A stretch of 64,000 nucleotides of DNA from Symbiodinium natans (lineage: Eukaryota; Sar; Dinophyceae; Suessiales; Symbiodiniaceae), in assembly GCA_905221605.1 (NCBI GenBank), contig CAJNDS010002261.1, positions 124,001-188,000 of the forward strand. The letters run 5' to 3'. The notes beneath the pieces were generated by a model that worked only from the letters and a program-made list of their open reading frames with translations, made no database searches and was not told the origin of the DNA. Positions 34,720 to 46,123 of the stretch are shown here, piece after piece. A program made the translations under genes and the position numbers. Numbering within the stretch: the stretch's first letter is position 1; every line of letters begins with the position of its first letter.

Positions 34720-36200
34720 TCAGCTAGGCGTGGTCGGAAGGCATTCCCATGCGAGGCGGCAGGCTTTGTGGCGGCACATGCGGCTTGGAGCGTGCTCAGT
34801 GAGCTCCATTCCGGCTGGACCGATCAAGATCCCGCAGGCTGTGCGCCATTGGGCTGCGGAGACTGCGTGGGCCATTCCGGGCTTGTGTGCGGGAGGGGCT
34901 TCAGTAGGGCTCACCTCCTCTCCCCGGAGGCGAGGCTGTAGGTGGGTGAAGGCCAGGCTGCTCGGGGCGGCGTCGCGGGGCACCGAGAAAGGCGGCTCGG
35001 TGGTAGGCGCTTGCCCGCCGCGAGCGATGGGGCGAGAGGGGCGCCAGCCTTCCGCCACCTTTTGGGCCACGGTGGTTTGCACCCAGAGGCTGTCAATTGT
35101 GTCGTCCCTGCCGTAAAGTTCGGCGCTGCTTTTGTGGTGGCCGGTGGTGCGGCGGGCGTCCTCGGGCAGGCGCTGTTGTTTAGCTGCGCTCAGAAGGCCA
35201 ACTTTGAGGCTATGGATTGTGAAAGCCTGGGCTTCTTCTTGGCTGGCGGAATTTGGGGCTTTAGGGCTGCTAAGCTGCATGCAGGCCCGCAAGGCAGGCA
35301 AGGCTTGAGAATAAGACATGGGCGACTTGAAGGCGAAGTCCGTCGTCGCCTTGGAGGCCCAGTCAGGCAAAATGGGCAGTAGGAAGTCTGGCTAGACGTC
35401 TGATCGCCAGAAGGCCTCTGTTGCGAGCCAGCATCTGTGCAGGCACAGGAGGTTGTTTAGGCACCAAGAACTGACGGCGCAGCGGCCTGACAGGCCTGTC
35501 AAGGTCACAGCGAAAGGCTGGCCTGTGCAGGATGTTTTTGTGGACCAGCATATCCCTCGGAGGGATTGGGCGGTGAGGCTAAGGCTGGACAGGCGGATCC
35601 TTTGCAGGTCCCCAAACCGCAAGCAGGCGTGATAGGCCAGCAGGAAGGCCCCCAGGAGCAAGACCAGTTGAGTGCCGGAGGCCGGGTTACACACGAGCTC
35701 TTCCCAGGCTACGACGCAGGCCATGGGCAGGGGCAAGGCTTCTTTGCGGTCTGTGGGCTGGAGGCTCCCGCTCCAGCCAAAGGCCTGTATGATGGCGTTT
35801 GACACCATGTTAAGGAGTGCCTCCATCCGGGCGGTTCGGGCGAGCCAAGAGAGGGCGCGCAGCATGGACTTGGGCGAGATGCGACAGACGTCGCGATCTT
35901 GTGCCCTTGACTCGAGGGTGGCGTCAAGAAAGTCGGCGAGACGGGCGAGTGTTAGCTTGTCTAGGCTGATATCTTGGGCTTGGAGGAAGGCTACAAATTG
36001 TGTGCATGCCGAGAGGTAGGCTTCCAGGCTGGAGGGTGCGTATCTGGCAATCGCTCTAAGGCGGTGCTTGTCTGGAGAGAGCGACAGGGATGTCTCTGCC
36101 CAAAGCTGGCTGAAGTGTCCTATGAAGGCCAGCAGCTGGAGCCAAGTTCGGCCACAGTTGGCCTGTCGCTCGGTGTCCTGAAGGCGCCTGGTAAGGAGGC
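34720..36200 (-). CDS. Element B tyrosine recombinase with one in-frame TAG
   Basis: This enzyme would integrate the circular cDNA without target duplication. The frame reads RRLQDTERQANCGRTWLQLL and a helical core-binding domain (LEAYLSACTQFVAFLQAQDI). The catalytic half has ACLRFGDLQRIRLSS (first Arg), a TSCTGQPFAV strand, HSLKVGLLSAAKQQRLP (H-x-x-K where many enzymes have H-x-x-R), TTGHHKSSAELYGRDD (second His and the presumed Tyr nucleophile). A TAG at about 35,390 splits it between the first Arg and the His block; the frame is otherwise continuous. No ATG is seen upstream of 35,865, and the frame overlaps the end of ORF1. Confidence 0.82.
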
Positions 36201-37450
36201 CGGGCCGGGCAGGTATGCGCTGTGCTGGGGTGCTCGGCCGGCCTTGCTGAAGGCGGGGCTGAAGGTATCGGCTTCTGAAGCCACGGGCAGCCTGTCTGCG
36301 GAAGGCAGTGCCCCAAAAGAGAAGGGCCTGTGGGCAGGGTCACGGTGAGCAGGTTTGCGAGGCTCCTGGGCGTCTCCTCTATCGGAGTGGAGGCCGAGGA
36401 GGTCGGTGTCACCGTCAGGCAGGCTATCCTCCACGGAGTGCGGGTCGTTGGAGGGCTCCGGGCGGCTCGGCGGGTTGGAAAAGGGGTATGGGTCTGAGAA
36501 AACTGAGAAGGCCTCCTGATCCAGCATGAATCTGGACCCAATGATGCCCCGGGCTGCTTGGGACCTGATCTGGTCGTAGTCGAGGCGGTGGATCATGATG
36601 GCCTTGTTGGCGTCCCTGACTATGCATTCTCGGCAGGCCTCAAAGCATGACATGGGCAGGGGCGGCTGCTGCACAGGCAGGTCGGCCGGGTCTGCCTCTG
36701 CAGGCTGAGGCAGTGAGGGGTCCTTGGGCGGGGGGCCCTCGTACGTGAACCAGAATGTGCACCAGTCCACCTCTCGGGCGCCACGCAGTGGCTGTCCGAG
36801 ACCGTAGAAATGGTACCACGTACGGCCTTCGAACTCCATCTTGGGCAGATGGTAGGCTTGGTGGGGCCCAGGCTGCGAGGGCTCCGTGGGCTTGGCCTTG
36901 ACGGGCACCTCTTTGGGCTGGGCGGGAGGCTGGCTCCGTCTGGGTCAGGTCAATGGGCTTCTCGACTTCTTCGTGCTCTTCCAGGTCCGGATCCGGTAAG
37001 GTGCTAGGTCCGGCGTAGTAGGCGGCGCAGGCATCCGAGGCTTCTTCGACCAAGTCGACCCAAGCCTTCCTTTCTAAAACCGAGGCGTCGGCAGGCAGCT
37101 GGCCCCCTGGCGCCCTAGGCAAAGGAGGCAAGTCTGGGCCCGTGGCAGGCGTATGAGGCACGGACTGTGCGACGTGCTGGAGCGTGCGATGTGCTCGAGC
37201 AGCTCCTTGGCACGGGGGCCTGGTCACGGCGGAATTGTAGCTTGGGCAGGGGGCGTCCGTCGGCAAAGGCTTTGCGGACGTGATTGGCAGTCCATAGGCA
37301 GGACGCGGCGGGCGGCACGGCAGGCGTGGGCTGGCCGGCAGGCGTAGCTTGTGCGGCTAGCCCATCCAGGAGGCTTTGTCTGGCACTCTCATCCAGCTGA
37401 GCCCAGAGTGCTGCAAACTGGGCAAGGGCAAATTCCGGCGCGTTGGCCAT
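36120..37450 (-). pseudogene. Element B ORF1, degenerate
   Basis: It starts at an ATG (37,448-37,450) with MANAPEFALAQFAALWAQLD, then changes frame at least twice: NHVRKAFADGRPLPKLQFRR, AKELLEHIARSSTSHS, then ERKAWVDLVEEASDACAAYY and PDLEEHEEVEKPIDLTQTEP (37,266-36,950), then YHLPKMEFEGRTWYHFYGLG and WCTFWFTYEGPP (36,908-36,120). I do not recognise a domain. By position it is the first protein of the element. The frame changes could be lesions or introns. Confidence 0.5.
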
Positions 37451-38837
37451 GGCGACTGGGGGGCACAACTGAAAAGGCTGAAGGCTTGAGGGGATCGCTG
37501 ACAAGGCGAAGAAGGAAGAGTCTCCCAACGGCATGTGGCATGCAAAGGCAGCGAACTAACTTGTGCAGCACTCAGACAGAAAGCGGGCCTCGGAAAAGGC
37601 GCGGGCTAGGTTGGCGGTCATGTACCTGGACAAGCAGGGACACGGGGCATGACGCATACATGCGGATGTTGGTGGGCACGAGGGCTTGTAGGCTGGGAGG
37701 CAGCCTGTCCAAACGATACTTGGGCAATCTAATCCAGGGTGACTATAAGCTCCGAGCCCAAGAGACCACGTCCTGGTAGGCGAGGTAGACCACGTACCTG
37801 GCAGAGAGGGGTTTGGGCAGGCTTAAGGGTTCAACAGGGAGGGCAAAAAGAGGGCTGGGGCACCGATCTGTCTGAGGCGGCCTGTGCAGTCCGGCGGCTG
37901 CAAGCTAGGCTAGCAATCCGAGGCGGATGTGCTGGAGCCAATTGCGGGCTCTGAAGAGGAGCGGCTGGGCGGCATGGGGGGCGAGCAAGGTACCACCTGC
38001 AGTACGAGGCAGACCACCAGTCAATGGCTTGCAAGTGGTGCTGTGAGGCAGGGAAAAAGGCAGGCCCAGATGTTTGAGAGGATATGGCTGAGGGAGGCCG
38101 GGTTGCAGGCTGAGACCAGGCGTAGAGACGATCCCTTAATCGGGTCTGGGCTAAGGGGCACGGGTAGGGCATTAGGGGTTAAACCCGGCTGCAGAGTGCA
38201 CGTGGCAGGCTGGGCCTGAGACGCTCGGCGTGGCTGCCAGAGCACGGCTGGGCACAGCTGTCACCAAAAGCGCTGCATCAAGCGAAGGTGTGGGCGTAGA
38301 GCAAGTTGGGCATCCAGTGGGAGCATGCTCAGTAAGAGCCCCTGTGAGGTGGGGACATTCCCCAGAAGACGGCTCGTGGGCCGTGAGCAGGGCTGTCGGC
38401 GTGCTCTGTAAGAGTCCCTATGCTGTGGGGACAGTCCAAAGAAGACGGCTCGTGGGCCGTGGGCAGGGCTGTCACCGTCACCGTAGGCGTCTTCTTTTTT
38501 TTTTTTTTGAAGCATAGGCATGCTGCCTGTGAGTCTGCAAGGCACGGCGCAAGGCTTGAAGATGTTCGCCGCGAAGAAGTCGGGCATCCAGTGGGAGCAC
38601 AAACTGTAGGGCCGCGACGGGCCGTGTTGAGCGGCAGTGCCATCGTAGGGCGAGGCGCTTTGATGTCTTTAGGCCGGCCAGGGCCGAAGATGGCACCAAA
38701 GGCACTATGAGCTGTCCATATAGGCATGGGACGGTTCGAGGCCATGGCGCGAGCGACTCTCTGGGCAAGGCAGAGAGGAAACACCGGCTCTACAGGGGGC
38801 TGGAACTTCTAGAAAGAAGTTAAAGGCGTAGAGGCCT
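37451..38837 (-). other. Element B 5' leader region
   Basis: No good reading frame is seen between the terminal R2 and ORF1. It contains a two-copy 76-bp tandem repeat and a T-run near 38,500. It presumably holds promoter and leader sequence. Confidence 0.4.
38325..38477 (-). repeat. Two-copy 76-bp tandem repeat in element B leader
   Basis: GTAAGAG(C/T)CCC begins at 38,332 and again at 38,408. Each copy ends with GAAGACGGCTCGTGGGCCGT and GCAGGGCTGTC. The copies differ at several bases. A related GGGCATCCAGTGGGAGCA occurs at about 38,308 and 38,580. Confidence 0.8.
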
Positions 38838-38981
38838 CGAAAAAATGCTCACACACTATGCACGGCCCCAACTCGGGTTAGGTCAGGGCCAGCTGAGCCA
38901 GGAGTCAGCTGGGCATGGGCATACATGGGCGGTCATGATTCGTGCGTGTCAAAACACCTGGGAACAAAAAACCCCAATGCG
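38838..38981 (-). repeat. R2 repeat, terminal copy (element B 5' terminus)
   Basis: Matches 28,294-28,437 at a constant offset of 10,544 bp with one visible substitution near the end. Host element A resumes at 38,982 with AATCCACATCC. Confidence 0.95.
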
Positions 38982-39835
38982 AATCCACATCCATCTGAGG
39001 TCTGTCCTCTTCCATTGGTACGTCCTCATCCCCACCAGGAGTTTCTTCTCCTTCAAAGTATCCAGGTTCCATTGCCTCATCCGGAATCCCACCGTATGGT
39101 AAACTCGGATCTTCAAACTCATCCATATCAACGTCCACACTCTCTTCACACTGGATTTCTCGTTGACTCTCAGGGGTGATTTTAGGACGTTTCAGGAGTG
39201 AAGGCTCGCTTCCAGATTCCATCACCCCCGCATCCTTGGAGCTTCTTGTACTCGTATCCAGAACTTCAGTGGTCGGCTCTGCTCTTTCCAACCTCTGTCG
39301 CTGATTCTTCAACCAGTCGTCATACCGCTTTCGGCATTCAGCATTGTGATTCGCCTTACCTCTTTTCGGTCCACACGCTGGACAATTCACCGTTCCTCCA
39401 TGCTCTTTCACCCATGCTGCTGGTGGTCCCACTTTGCTCATGTCTGTTGGACAATCAGACACTCTGCCCTCAAAGGCCTTGTCCGGTTCACCGTCAATCT
39501 GATCAGGCACACCATCCTCTTTCTCCTTCAGAATGGGAGGAGCCAATGCATCCGAAAGATCATGCTCCTTGAGCAAATGTTGACAAGCTCCAACCCAATT
39601 TTGAAAGGAATTATGTGCTTGATTGACTTTGCTCGAAAGTGCTTGGGACATCCATCTACCATAGCACTCACCACATGAATCAAACCACCAACTTCAGGAT
39701 ACACATAGGCCGCTTCCACAAACCGCGATAGCGCTGTTGTCTTCATCGAATCCGGCAGCTTGGCTAGAACTGTGGTCCCTATTAACGAAGAGCCACACTC
39801 ATGGAGGGGTCTCTGTAGCACCAACTCCTGGGGTG
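38982..39835 (-). pseudogene. pol: Element A pol: integrase C-terminal part and linker
   Basis: This is the upstream half of A's pol, displaced by element B. It reads LHECGSSLIGTTVLAKLPDS, EAAYVYPEVGGLIHVVSAMV, a one-base deletion near 39,592 (C has GGAGCATTG, A has GGAGCTTG), then LLKEHDLSDALAPPILKEKE, CPACGPKRGKANHNAECRKR (C-x2-C with a later H and C), and the acidic DVDMDEFEDPSLPYGGIPDE, ending PQMDVDS at the insertion point. The integrase catalytic core is missing, lost at the 39,835 break. Confidence 0.88.
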
Positions 39836-41457
39836 CGGGATGGACAGGAAATTGCGACTGTCTGTGACCAAGAGGAGGACGTGGGCACCCGCGTGTGTTC
39901 AGCGTCCCGAAGCTGCGGAAGCAGGCAGTTGAGCAACGCTAGGTAATCGACCGCTGGGCGCCACCCCTGCAGGTCCGGCGGCTCGCCAGTGACCGTACCC
40001 ACGGCCGCCCGCAGAGGGTTCCATCAAAGTTCTGATCAGTCTCCAAAGCCTGCGTAATGTCAGAGGCGTTTCTGCGCTGGCGGTCGGTCCGCATTCCGTG
40101 AAGCTGCCGTATAGCATCCCTAGCGGTCTCAGCAAGCGCATGTGGGCAGGTTCTCTTGTGTTTCGGGCGGTTTGGCAGGCGTCGAAGGTGGAAGCGCTGA
40201 GAAAAAGAGGGGATCCGCTCCCCTGCTTCCATCACTTGATCTATGCCACCGCAGAGAGGAACGGGGGGAGCACGAGGGCGGGGGACACCCGGCACAAAAG
40301 CCCTGGGCTGACTTGGCATCAGAGTCTGAAAGGGCGAGAGAGGTAGGGCTGCCTCCTACCCGCTCCGTGTCCGGCAACTGCGCAAGACCAGAGGGGAGTA
40401 ACCGCGCCGGCAGGCGGTGCACACACAGGTGCAGCTAGCACACCTGTAAGGCACTGCGATGCGGCATGTTGCCTATGCCTGGCCGCCCTGTATGCAAGAG
40501 AAAACAGCGAACTGCGGCTTGCTGCGCAAAGCATATCGAATTGCTGTCCCGCAATAAGCATTCCAACCGCAGGAGGTGCACTTCCCTTGGAAGCAGTGGC
40601 TCCAGCCCCATTGCATCCGTCTCAGTGGGGAGGATAATTCCTGCTTGCATGGGCTTGGTCATCGCTGTATCGCTAGTCCCTGCAGTGGCAAGCGCGGTGA
40701 GTTGGCCCCGCTCAAAGACATGAAGTACATGCGACCCGGCTTGCAGCACATAATGCTGACACGCGTAGGCATCCATGGCTGCGATTACCGAAAACTGCAG
40801 AATCCGAAGCAAGATAAAAACAAACAACAGATACACAGGCGCAAATCACCCTACCTTATTTCGATATAAGACTCCAGTTCTTTTCTCCTTGGATGTCATT
40901 GATTTGCGCTTGTCTGCACCTGACCTGCATTGCAGCCATAAACAGGCGGCCGCAAAGGTATGCAAGCACCTTGAGATTACTGGCTTGGTGCTTACTTAAA
41001 CCTCGCGCGGGCTCAAAGTCAGAGGGGGGCATTGATGGTTTGCTTGCAAACATGTTAATGTTTTCTTCTGTTTTGATTGCCGGGCGCGGCGCGTGGAGCG
41101 GCGCGGTAACCGCTTGAGAAGTAGCGCCCCTTCGGGGCGCCGCCGCAGGCGGCGCCCCCTGAGGCGCATAGCTCGGCCAGAAACCAACGAAAACGGTCGC
41201 CGCTTGAGACGCCGCGGCAATATAGGCGCAGCGCCCGGAGAAGTGCTACCGCTTGAGGCGCCGCGCAAAATAAAGGGATCCGCGTGAGGTCTCCAGAAGC
41301 AAGTATAGCAGCACCCTACAGCTTCATTGGTTGCAGAAACCCACCTCGCCAAATACCCCACGTCAACACCGAACCCCGAAACTGAACCCCGAAGCCTCCA
41401 AGCTTTAGACTCGCAAGCACACATCGAGACATCATTTCTGCGAGATACCCGGGCGCT
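39836..41457. other. Unassigned segment between element A and the transposase
   Basis: A minus-strand stretch near 40.0-40.15 kb looks coding (LAETARDAIRQLHGMRTDRQ, TQALETDQNFDGTLCG). A 133-residue minus frame at 40,435-40,836 has a hydrophobic start. Neither is recognised. Bases 41,090-41,290 are very GC-rich, with hairpins and three copies of CCGCTTGAG. Confidence 0.3.
41124..41158. repeat. Overlapping perfect GC hairpins
   Basis: Bases 41,124-41,140 form a 7-bp stem (GCGCCCC/GGGGCGC) with loop TTC. Bases 41,134-41,158 form an 11-bp stem (GGGGCGCCGCC/GGCGGCGCCCC) with loop GCA. They share seven bases, so only one can form at a time. CCGCTTGAG occurs just before it and twice more within 150 bp. 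Confidence 0.9.
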
Positions 41458-42949
41458 TCACTCGTCATCGTCGAACAACAAACTGCACTGGGATTCGCCG
41501 GCATCCAGTTCCCTATCACTGTCCGCCAACAATCCCACCCCAGCATCAGGAGCAAGCCGCTTTTTGGGCTGCTCGCACTGCTCTGCGACTTTCAAATATT
41601 CGGCTAGCGTTGACCAAGAAGCACGCCCAGGGTCGTCACGCTCCTTCTTTCGAAGTGAGCCGACGACTTGAAACATGTCGCTGCCGGACATCCAAAACTT
41701 ACACTGAAAGGCACGAACGCGATGATGGAGGCCCTGCTCCAAAGCATCAGCTTGCTTTGGAGTGGGTCCAGTAGTGTTGAAGGGCTGCCGCCCCACGTCT
41801 CGGCGGAAGCTGGCAAAAAAGCCATCCAGCTTCTGCGTGCCGCCGATGCGCGTCTCAACCTCCCAATCGTCATCAAGACCCTGCCACACAGGCACGTCAA
41901 ACGGCTTGGTAAACTCCGGTTTTGGAGGTTTGTGCTTGACATTGGTGTGGGCAAGCTTCAGACCCTTGAGCTCCTTCGCGTTGCAGAAGGAGCCATCGAA
42001 AAGGGGGCCATCCTCGACACCCAGCTGCTTGTACGCACGGGCCGAATCCGTGTGGCAAACACTACCAGCGCCAAGTCGAAAAGAACCATCATCACGACGC
42101 AAGACCGATGCCAGCTCCTGCAGGGCATACGATAAAGAAGGTTTGATGTGTACCTCACATTGAATGCTCCCAAAAGAAAAATCCTTGCTAACGCATCCCT
42201 AAACTCTTCAAAGTACAGTCCTGCACACTGATGGGACCACCACCACCTTGGCCAGCTTTAGTGATGCGATACGGGAGTCGCGCAAGAAAAACTTTGGAAC
42301 TTCCTCTGCGTACCATGGCGAAGTAGCGCACCCAGAGCACACAGTTGTCCAACGTTTTGGATCGGAAACAGATCTCATCCATTTCCACATCCTGGTCTTG
42401 CCCTCCGATCAGCAACTCGTCGTTGAGCTGGTCCACCAATGGTGAAAGCCATGATCGGAATTGGTCAAACAAGTCCCGCATGACTCGGTTGTCCACTCCA
42501 AGAACCAAGCCTCTCTTATCTGGCGAAACATTTAGTGGAGAACACCAAAGCCACAAAGCACCAAAAAGGGAGCGAAGGGGGAGCTTCTGGGAGAAGATAT
42601 CACGATCACGCGCCACCACACTTTCTGTCTTGCGACAGCTGCAACGATACTGGCAATGGTTGTTCCTGGCCTCGATCTTCCACTTCTGTCTCTTGTCTTT
42701 CATTTGTGAGGATTCCTGTCTCCAAACCGCGTCAAAGCTGCTGTTCGACCACTTTTGACCAGGACTGCGATCACGTGGCTGCGTAAAAGGTCGTTTGCAA
42801 CTTGAACACGTTCTTTCTTCGCCTTGTTCTGAAAATGAAGGTTTCGAACTCTTCTGTCGCGTCCTGCTGTTCCCATTGTCACACGCCCGCCGAACCATCT
42901 TGCTGCCATTGCAGCAGTTCGTGTCATCTTCAGAAACAAAGAAAAACAC
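41458..42949 (-). pseudogene. ISXO2/IS1595-like DDE transposase, frameshifted
   Basis: The upstream frame (42,949-42,188) has a Cys-rich start (TCSSCKRPF; YRCSCRKTES) and DQDVEMDEICFRSKTLDN, whose VEMDE is the expected first catalytic Asp region. The downstream frame (about 42,150-41,458) has GAGSVCHTDSARAYKQLG (second Asp), KGLKLAHTNVKHKPPKPEFT, GTQKLDGFFASFRRDVGRQP and RVRAFQCKFWMSGSDMF, the typical C-terminal blocks of ISXO2-type transposases. A shift near 42,180 separates them. Such transposases are bacterial in origin but spread in many protists. I did not find terminal inverted repeats. Confidence in the family is moderate. Confidence 0.65.
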
Positions 42950-44187
42950 TGAAATTTAAGCAAAATGCTGCAAAGCATGTGCAAGCATAGAATCCAATGC
43001 AACTTGTGCACGAGACAGTTTATAATGCATAACTGGCGACAAGAGCCTTATGGAGGCTTGTCAAACCTCCCGCAACTTCCCCCTGAGAGGACGACCCAGC
43101 ATGTGGGACATGGGAGCATTCAAAAATTTCCTGAGTGCCAACTTTGGACCTTTAAAGCGATACTTTCGCACGAGCGAATCCAGCCTTGCTACGCTCTGCT
43201 TGTGACAAAGACACACACGCCAAAGATGGGTCCAGTCGAGCACGTCGTGCAACCTCATCATTCACCCGTAGGCTGGGCCCGTTGATTTTTTACACCACCC
43301 TATCCGGATGGAGTTGGCGCCTGTTTTCAAATGGCAACTTGTTCGTCGGCAGGTCTAATTAGCGGCAGGGAATATCTGCGCACACAAGCCAGCTTGTGGA
43401 GCATAGATGGCCCTGGCGTCGCTAAAGCCCCCCCACAAACAGGTCTTTCGGAAACAAAGGGTAGCTGACATCGTCGACCCCAGAGTCGGAATCAACCTAT
43501 TTGCCAAGTCCACACTGGCCACTGCCTGGGTGCTTAAAGCCTTCTAGAAAAATGGACAGGACATCTTGTACCGGAACCTTAAAAATAAGTGCCAAGGGCT
43601 TGCCTCTAACTTTTGCTCTGTTCTCTTGGGGCACCGTGCCGGACTTGCAAGCGCAAGGATTCATCACACACCTCTTGGGTGATGCCAAACTGCTGGCTCC
43701 ACCAAGACGAGGACCTGCGCCGCGGGTCGTGCACAACTGCACACCCCACTACTTCAGCCAGAGCCGGAAATGGGGTGCGCCGGAGCACAAGCAAGCTCCC
43801 AAGGCGCGTGGTTCGGTGGCTGCCGTCAACCCACCTCCGCCTCCTGCAAAGAAGGCGACCCGATCGCCGTGTGCAACGCCAAGGTGGCGAAAGCCAACCA
43901 TGGCTCCAAGCAGGTGCTGGGGCACAGTGCTGGCCCCCAGAGTGGCAATTCAGCCTCACATGGGCCACAATGTCAAGCTTAGAGCAAGCCTGCCAGTTGG
44001 AACATAAAAACCAGTCCGTAAGTGGACTCTTATGGCAGGCCCGAGAAATGGACGGCACTTTGGACGGACCGTAAAGTCCAGGCCCCACATAAACCTCCGC
44101 GACTCAAACCATTTGACACGCATAAGCTGCAGCTTCTACCGCACCTGTGAGGAGCAAGCTCTTTCACCTGCCGCAAACCTTTCTATG
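42950..44187. other. Unassigned spacer before element D
   Basis: Frames overlap on both strands at 43.5-44.09 kb, and neither is recognised. Near 43.06-43.26 kb the minus strand reads DSLVRKYRFKGPKLALRKFL, a possible short exon. Nothing else supported. Confidence 0.25.
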
Positions 44188-44735
44188 TGAAAAACGCAGA
44201 GCTCTTTTTCACTCCACGCTTGAGCCAAAACACCAGAGGTGTTCGGCAAGTCTCTCGCAGAGTCAGCGCAGCTTCACTTTCGTGAATTCCATCTCAACTT
44301 TGTTAAACAAAGGAGGAACACATGCAAACGTCCTAATGCTTCTCAGGACTTCAGCGCTTTAGCAAAACAAGCATACAAGTGCACAGCCACTCTGCTCGAA
44401 CCTCAGTACGACGACACGAGCGAAGCGAGGGTCGGCGGCCAAGGTTTGAAGAGCAAACTCAGAGCAACACGCACTTCTTCAAGGATGCTCCTAAAGCATC
44501 TCGAGTGCTTCTCTGCTCATCATGCACACTCCAAGCATCTCACGTCAAGCTCAAAGCAAGAAACACTTTCAAGCCAAGCTCCAAACATGCTATGTCCATG
44601 CCTGTTTCTGCTAACACAAAACAAACGGTTCAAGCACAGTTCTCAACTCATGCAATGCAAACTCGTGGTTCATGTCACATGTGCAAGACATCCTGTCAAC
44701 TGTAAAGGCACTCACAAGGAAGTCAAAAACTTTCA
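44188..44735 (-). repeat. 3' LTR of element D
   Basis: On the minus strand this 548-bp LTR begins TGAAAGTTTTTGACTT and ends GCGTTTTTCA (TG...CA, with a TGAAA/TTTCA terminal inversion). Its first 60 bases closely match the start of element C's LTR. The middle differs. The last 160 bases match the 5' LTR of D at 56,369 on. No polypurine tract is evident just upstream. Confidence 0.85.
44219..44230 (-). promoter_or_regulatory. Spliced-leader-like 12-mer in 3' LTR of D
   Basis: Exact TTTTGGCTCAAG on the minus strand, followed 6 nt later by GTGAAAAAGA. Confidence 0.7.
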
Positions 44736-46123
44736 CACGAAAGCGGGCTGCGTCGCTAGCCAGGTTAGGCTCTTCGGAACCGAAGTTCCGGAAAACATTA
44801 ACTATGCACAGAAAAGGAAAAACTCTCGAGGTGTCCTTGGCCTGCTTAACACGGCCGAACTATGTGCAGGGAACACCGAGAGAAAGCATTGAGGGCTTAA
44901 CCAGTTCCGCGAGAAGCTCGGCGGCCTACGGCTACTCACTGGTTTGGCTCTATACAAAGCCCTAGGCAAATGTTCTGCAGGTTGAACTGCCTGGTCTGTA
45001 CTGCCTACCCTATAAGCCCTGCCTGTACAGGGGAGAAACTCACCCACATTCGGCTCACTCAGAAAAGGCAGAAGGTCCGGAACCGACACATGGGCAATGC
45101 CTGTACAAACTGCAAACAAGTGGATTGGCAAAAGTCGCCAACCTCCGGAACAGGCCTAAGCTTTCTCGCACTTACTAACCTAGGCCCCAGAAACTCATGC
45201 CGCAGCAGCACTGAGCTCCTGTTTGCCCCGTATGCTGACCTGGTTTTCTCGCACTTACTCACCAGGGAGGAAGAACCAACTTTCTCGCTCTTACTCACTG
45301 ATTCAACCTCAGCGGCTCCAGAGGAACCCACACCACTTGCACGCAGGGAGGGCTTGGTTGATTTGGGCATCTCAGCTGGGCAGGCTTTCGGGCACCGAGC
45401 CACAGCCTTTAACCTCCGCAATCTGGTGCCTCAGGCTGTCCGTCAGCCTAGGTTTTGGTCCCTAACAAACAACGCCTGCCGCTAGGCTCCTCCTGGCTGG
45501 GCACCAGGAGAAAACAACACACCCTGCAGGGACAGCAAAGGAAATACTCAAAGGCCAAACACGGGTAACCCCAAACTGATGCAGGGCATCATGCCCTCGG
45601 CCTCAACCTGCCGGTGTACTTGGATCCTCGTCCGTTCCTCAACATCTCAGCGCGCAACCCTCCCCTCATCAACCAGTGAGGATCTACAGGGACCGGTACT
45701 GACGTTTTCCGTGCGTGCGCTGCGTTTGCGAGAACCCCGTGTTGGGCCTGAAAGTACCCGCAAGCACCTGAGCCCGAAAACCCGGTCCAGCGGTCTGCTT
45801 GACAGACCGAGCAAGGGTGCCGAACCGGTGTCAGGCTGAACACAGGCCGCATCATGGCGGCCAGTCCTGCCGGGTGTCCAACGGAACAACTGCGAACCTA
45901 TTCCGTTGGATGGAAAAGGGGGTGCCGGGACTGGGCACTGAACTGCTTTCGCTCTAACCTGCTTCCTTATGCAATCATTGCAAGCAGTTTCGCTTTGATT
46001 TGTACACCCTTGCTCGAAAAGGAGAGTCTCCTCTATGACATTGGATTCCGGAGGGGAGAGTCTCACCCTTGATTCTGGCAGGGCATAGCTCCTGCAATTT
46101 GAGTGGGTTGGGGCCGTATTAGG
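44736..46123 (-). other. Element D 3' region without clear gene
   Basis: Short overlapping frames only. Around 45,165-45,300 three imperfect copies of TTTCTCGCACTTACTCAC occur at 30-75 bp spacing. Near 46,020-46,075 GGAGAGTCTC occurs twice. It is presumably untranslated or decayed. Confidence 0.4.

Larger units (their letters stand above)
27945..38981 (-). mobile_element. Element B: 11.0-kb tyrosine-recombinase retrotransposon (DIRS/Ngaro-like) with split direct repeats
   Basis: On the minus strand the layout is R2 (38,981-38,838), ORFs, R1 (28,659-28,438), R2 (28,437-28,294), 127-bp spacer, R1 (28,166-27,945). This A1-ORFs-B1-A2-B2 arrangement is diagnostic for Ngaro/VIPER-like members of the DIRS order. 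It is inserted in element A between GGAACTG and AATCCACATCC; in element C these are contiguous. There is no target duplication, as expected for recombinase-mediated integration. Encoded proteins in order: ORF1, tyrosine recombinase, CCCH gag-like protein, methyltransferase-like protein, RT-RNase H. Having the recombinase ahead of the finger protein and RT differs from the textbook DIRS and Ngaro orders. Confidence 0.9.
22956..39835 (-). mobile_element. Copia retrotransposon A, 5'-truncated, interrupted by element B and by telomere repeat
   Basis: Element A runs on the minus strand. It starts abruptly in integrase at 39,835, where similarity to element C stops inside its CACCCCAGGAGTTGG sequence, and ends with an LTR at 22,956. 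Removing element B (27,945-38,981) rejoins its coding sequence at the position matching C near 61,500. It carries several one-base frameshifts and an altered RT active site, so it is dead. Its closest relative in the window is element C. Confidence 0.9.

Noticed and set aside
43501-44088. Overlapping 168-codon plus and 160-codon minus ORFs
   Set aside because: Neither shows domains or codon patterns that prefer one strand; likely chance openness in GC-rich DNA.
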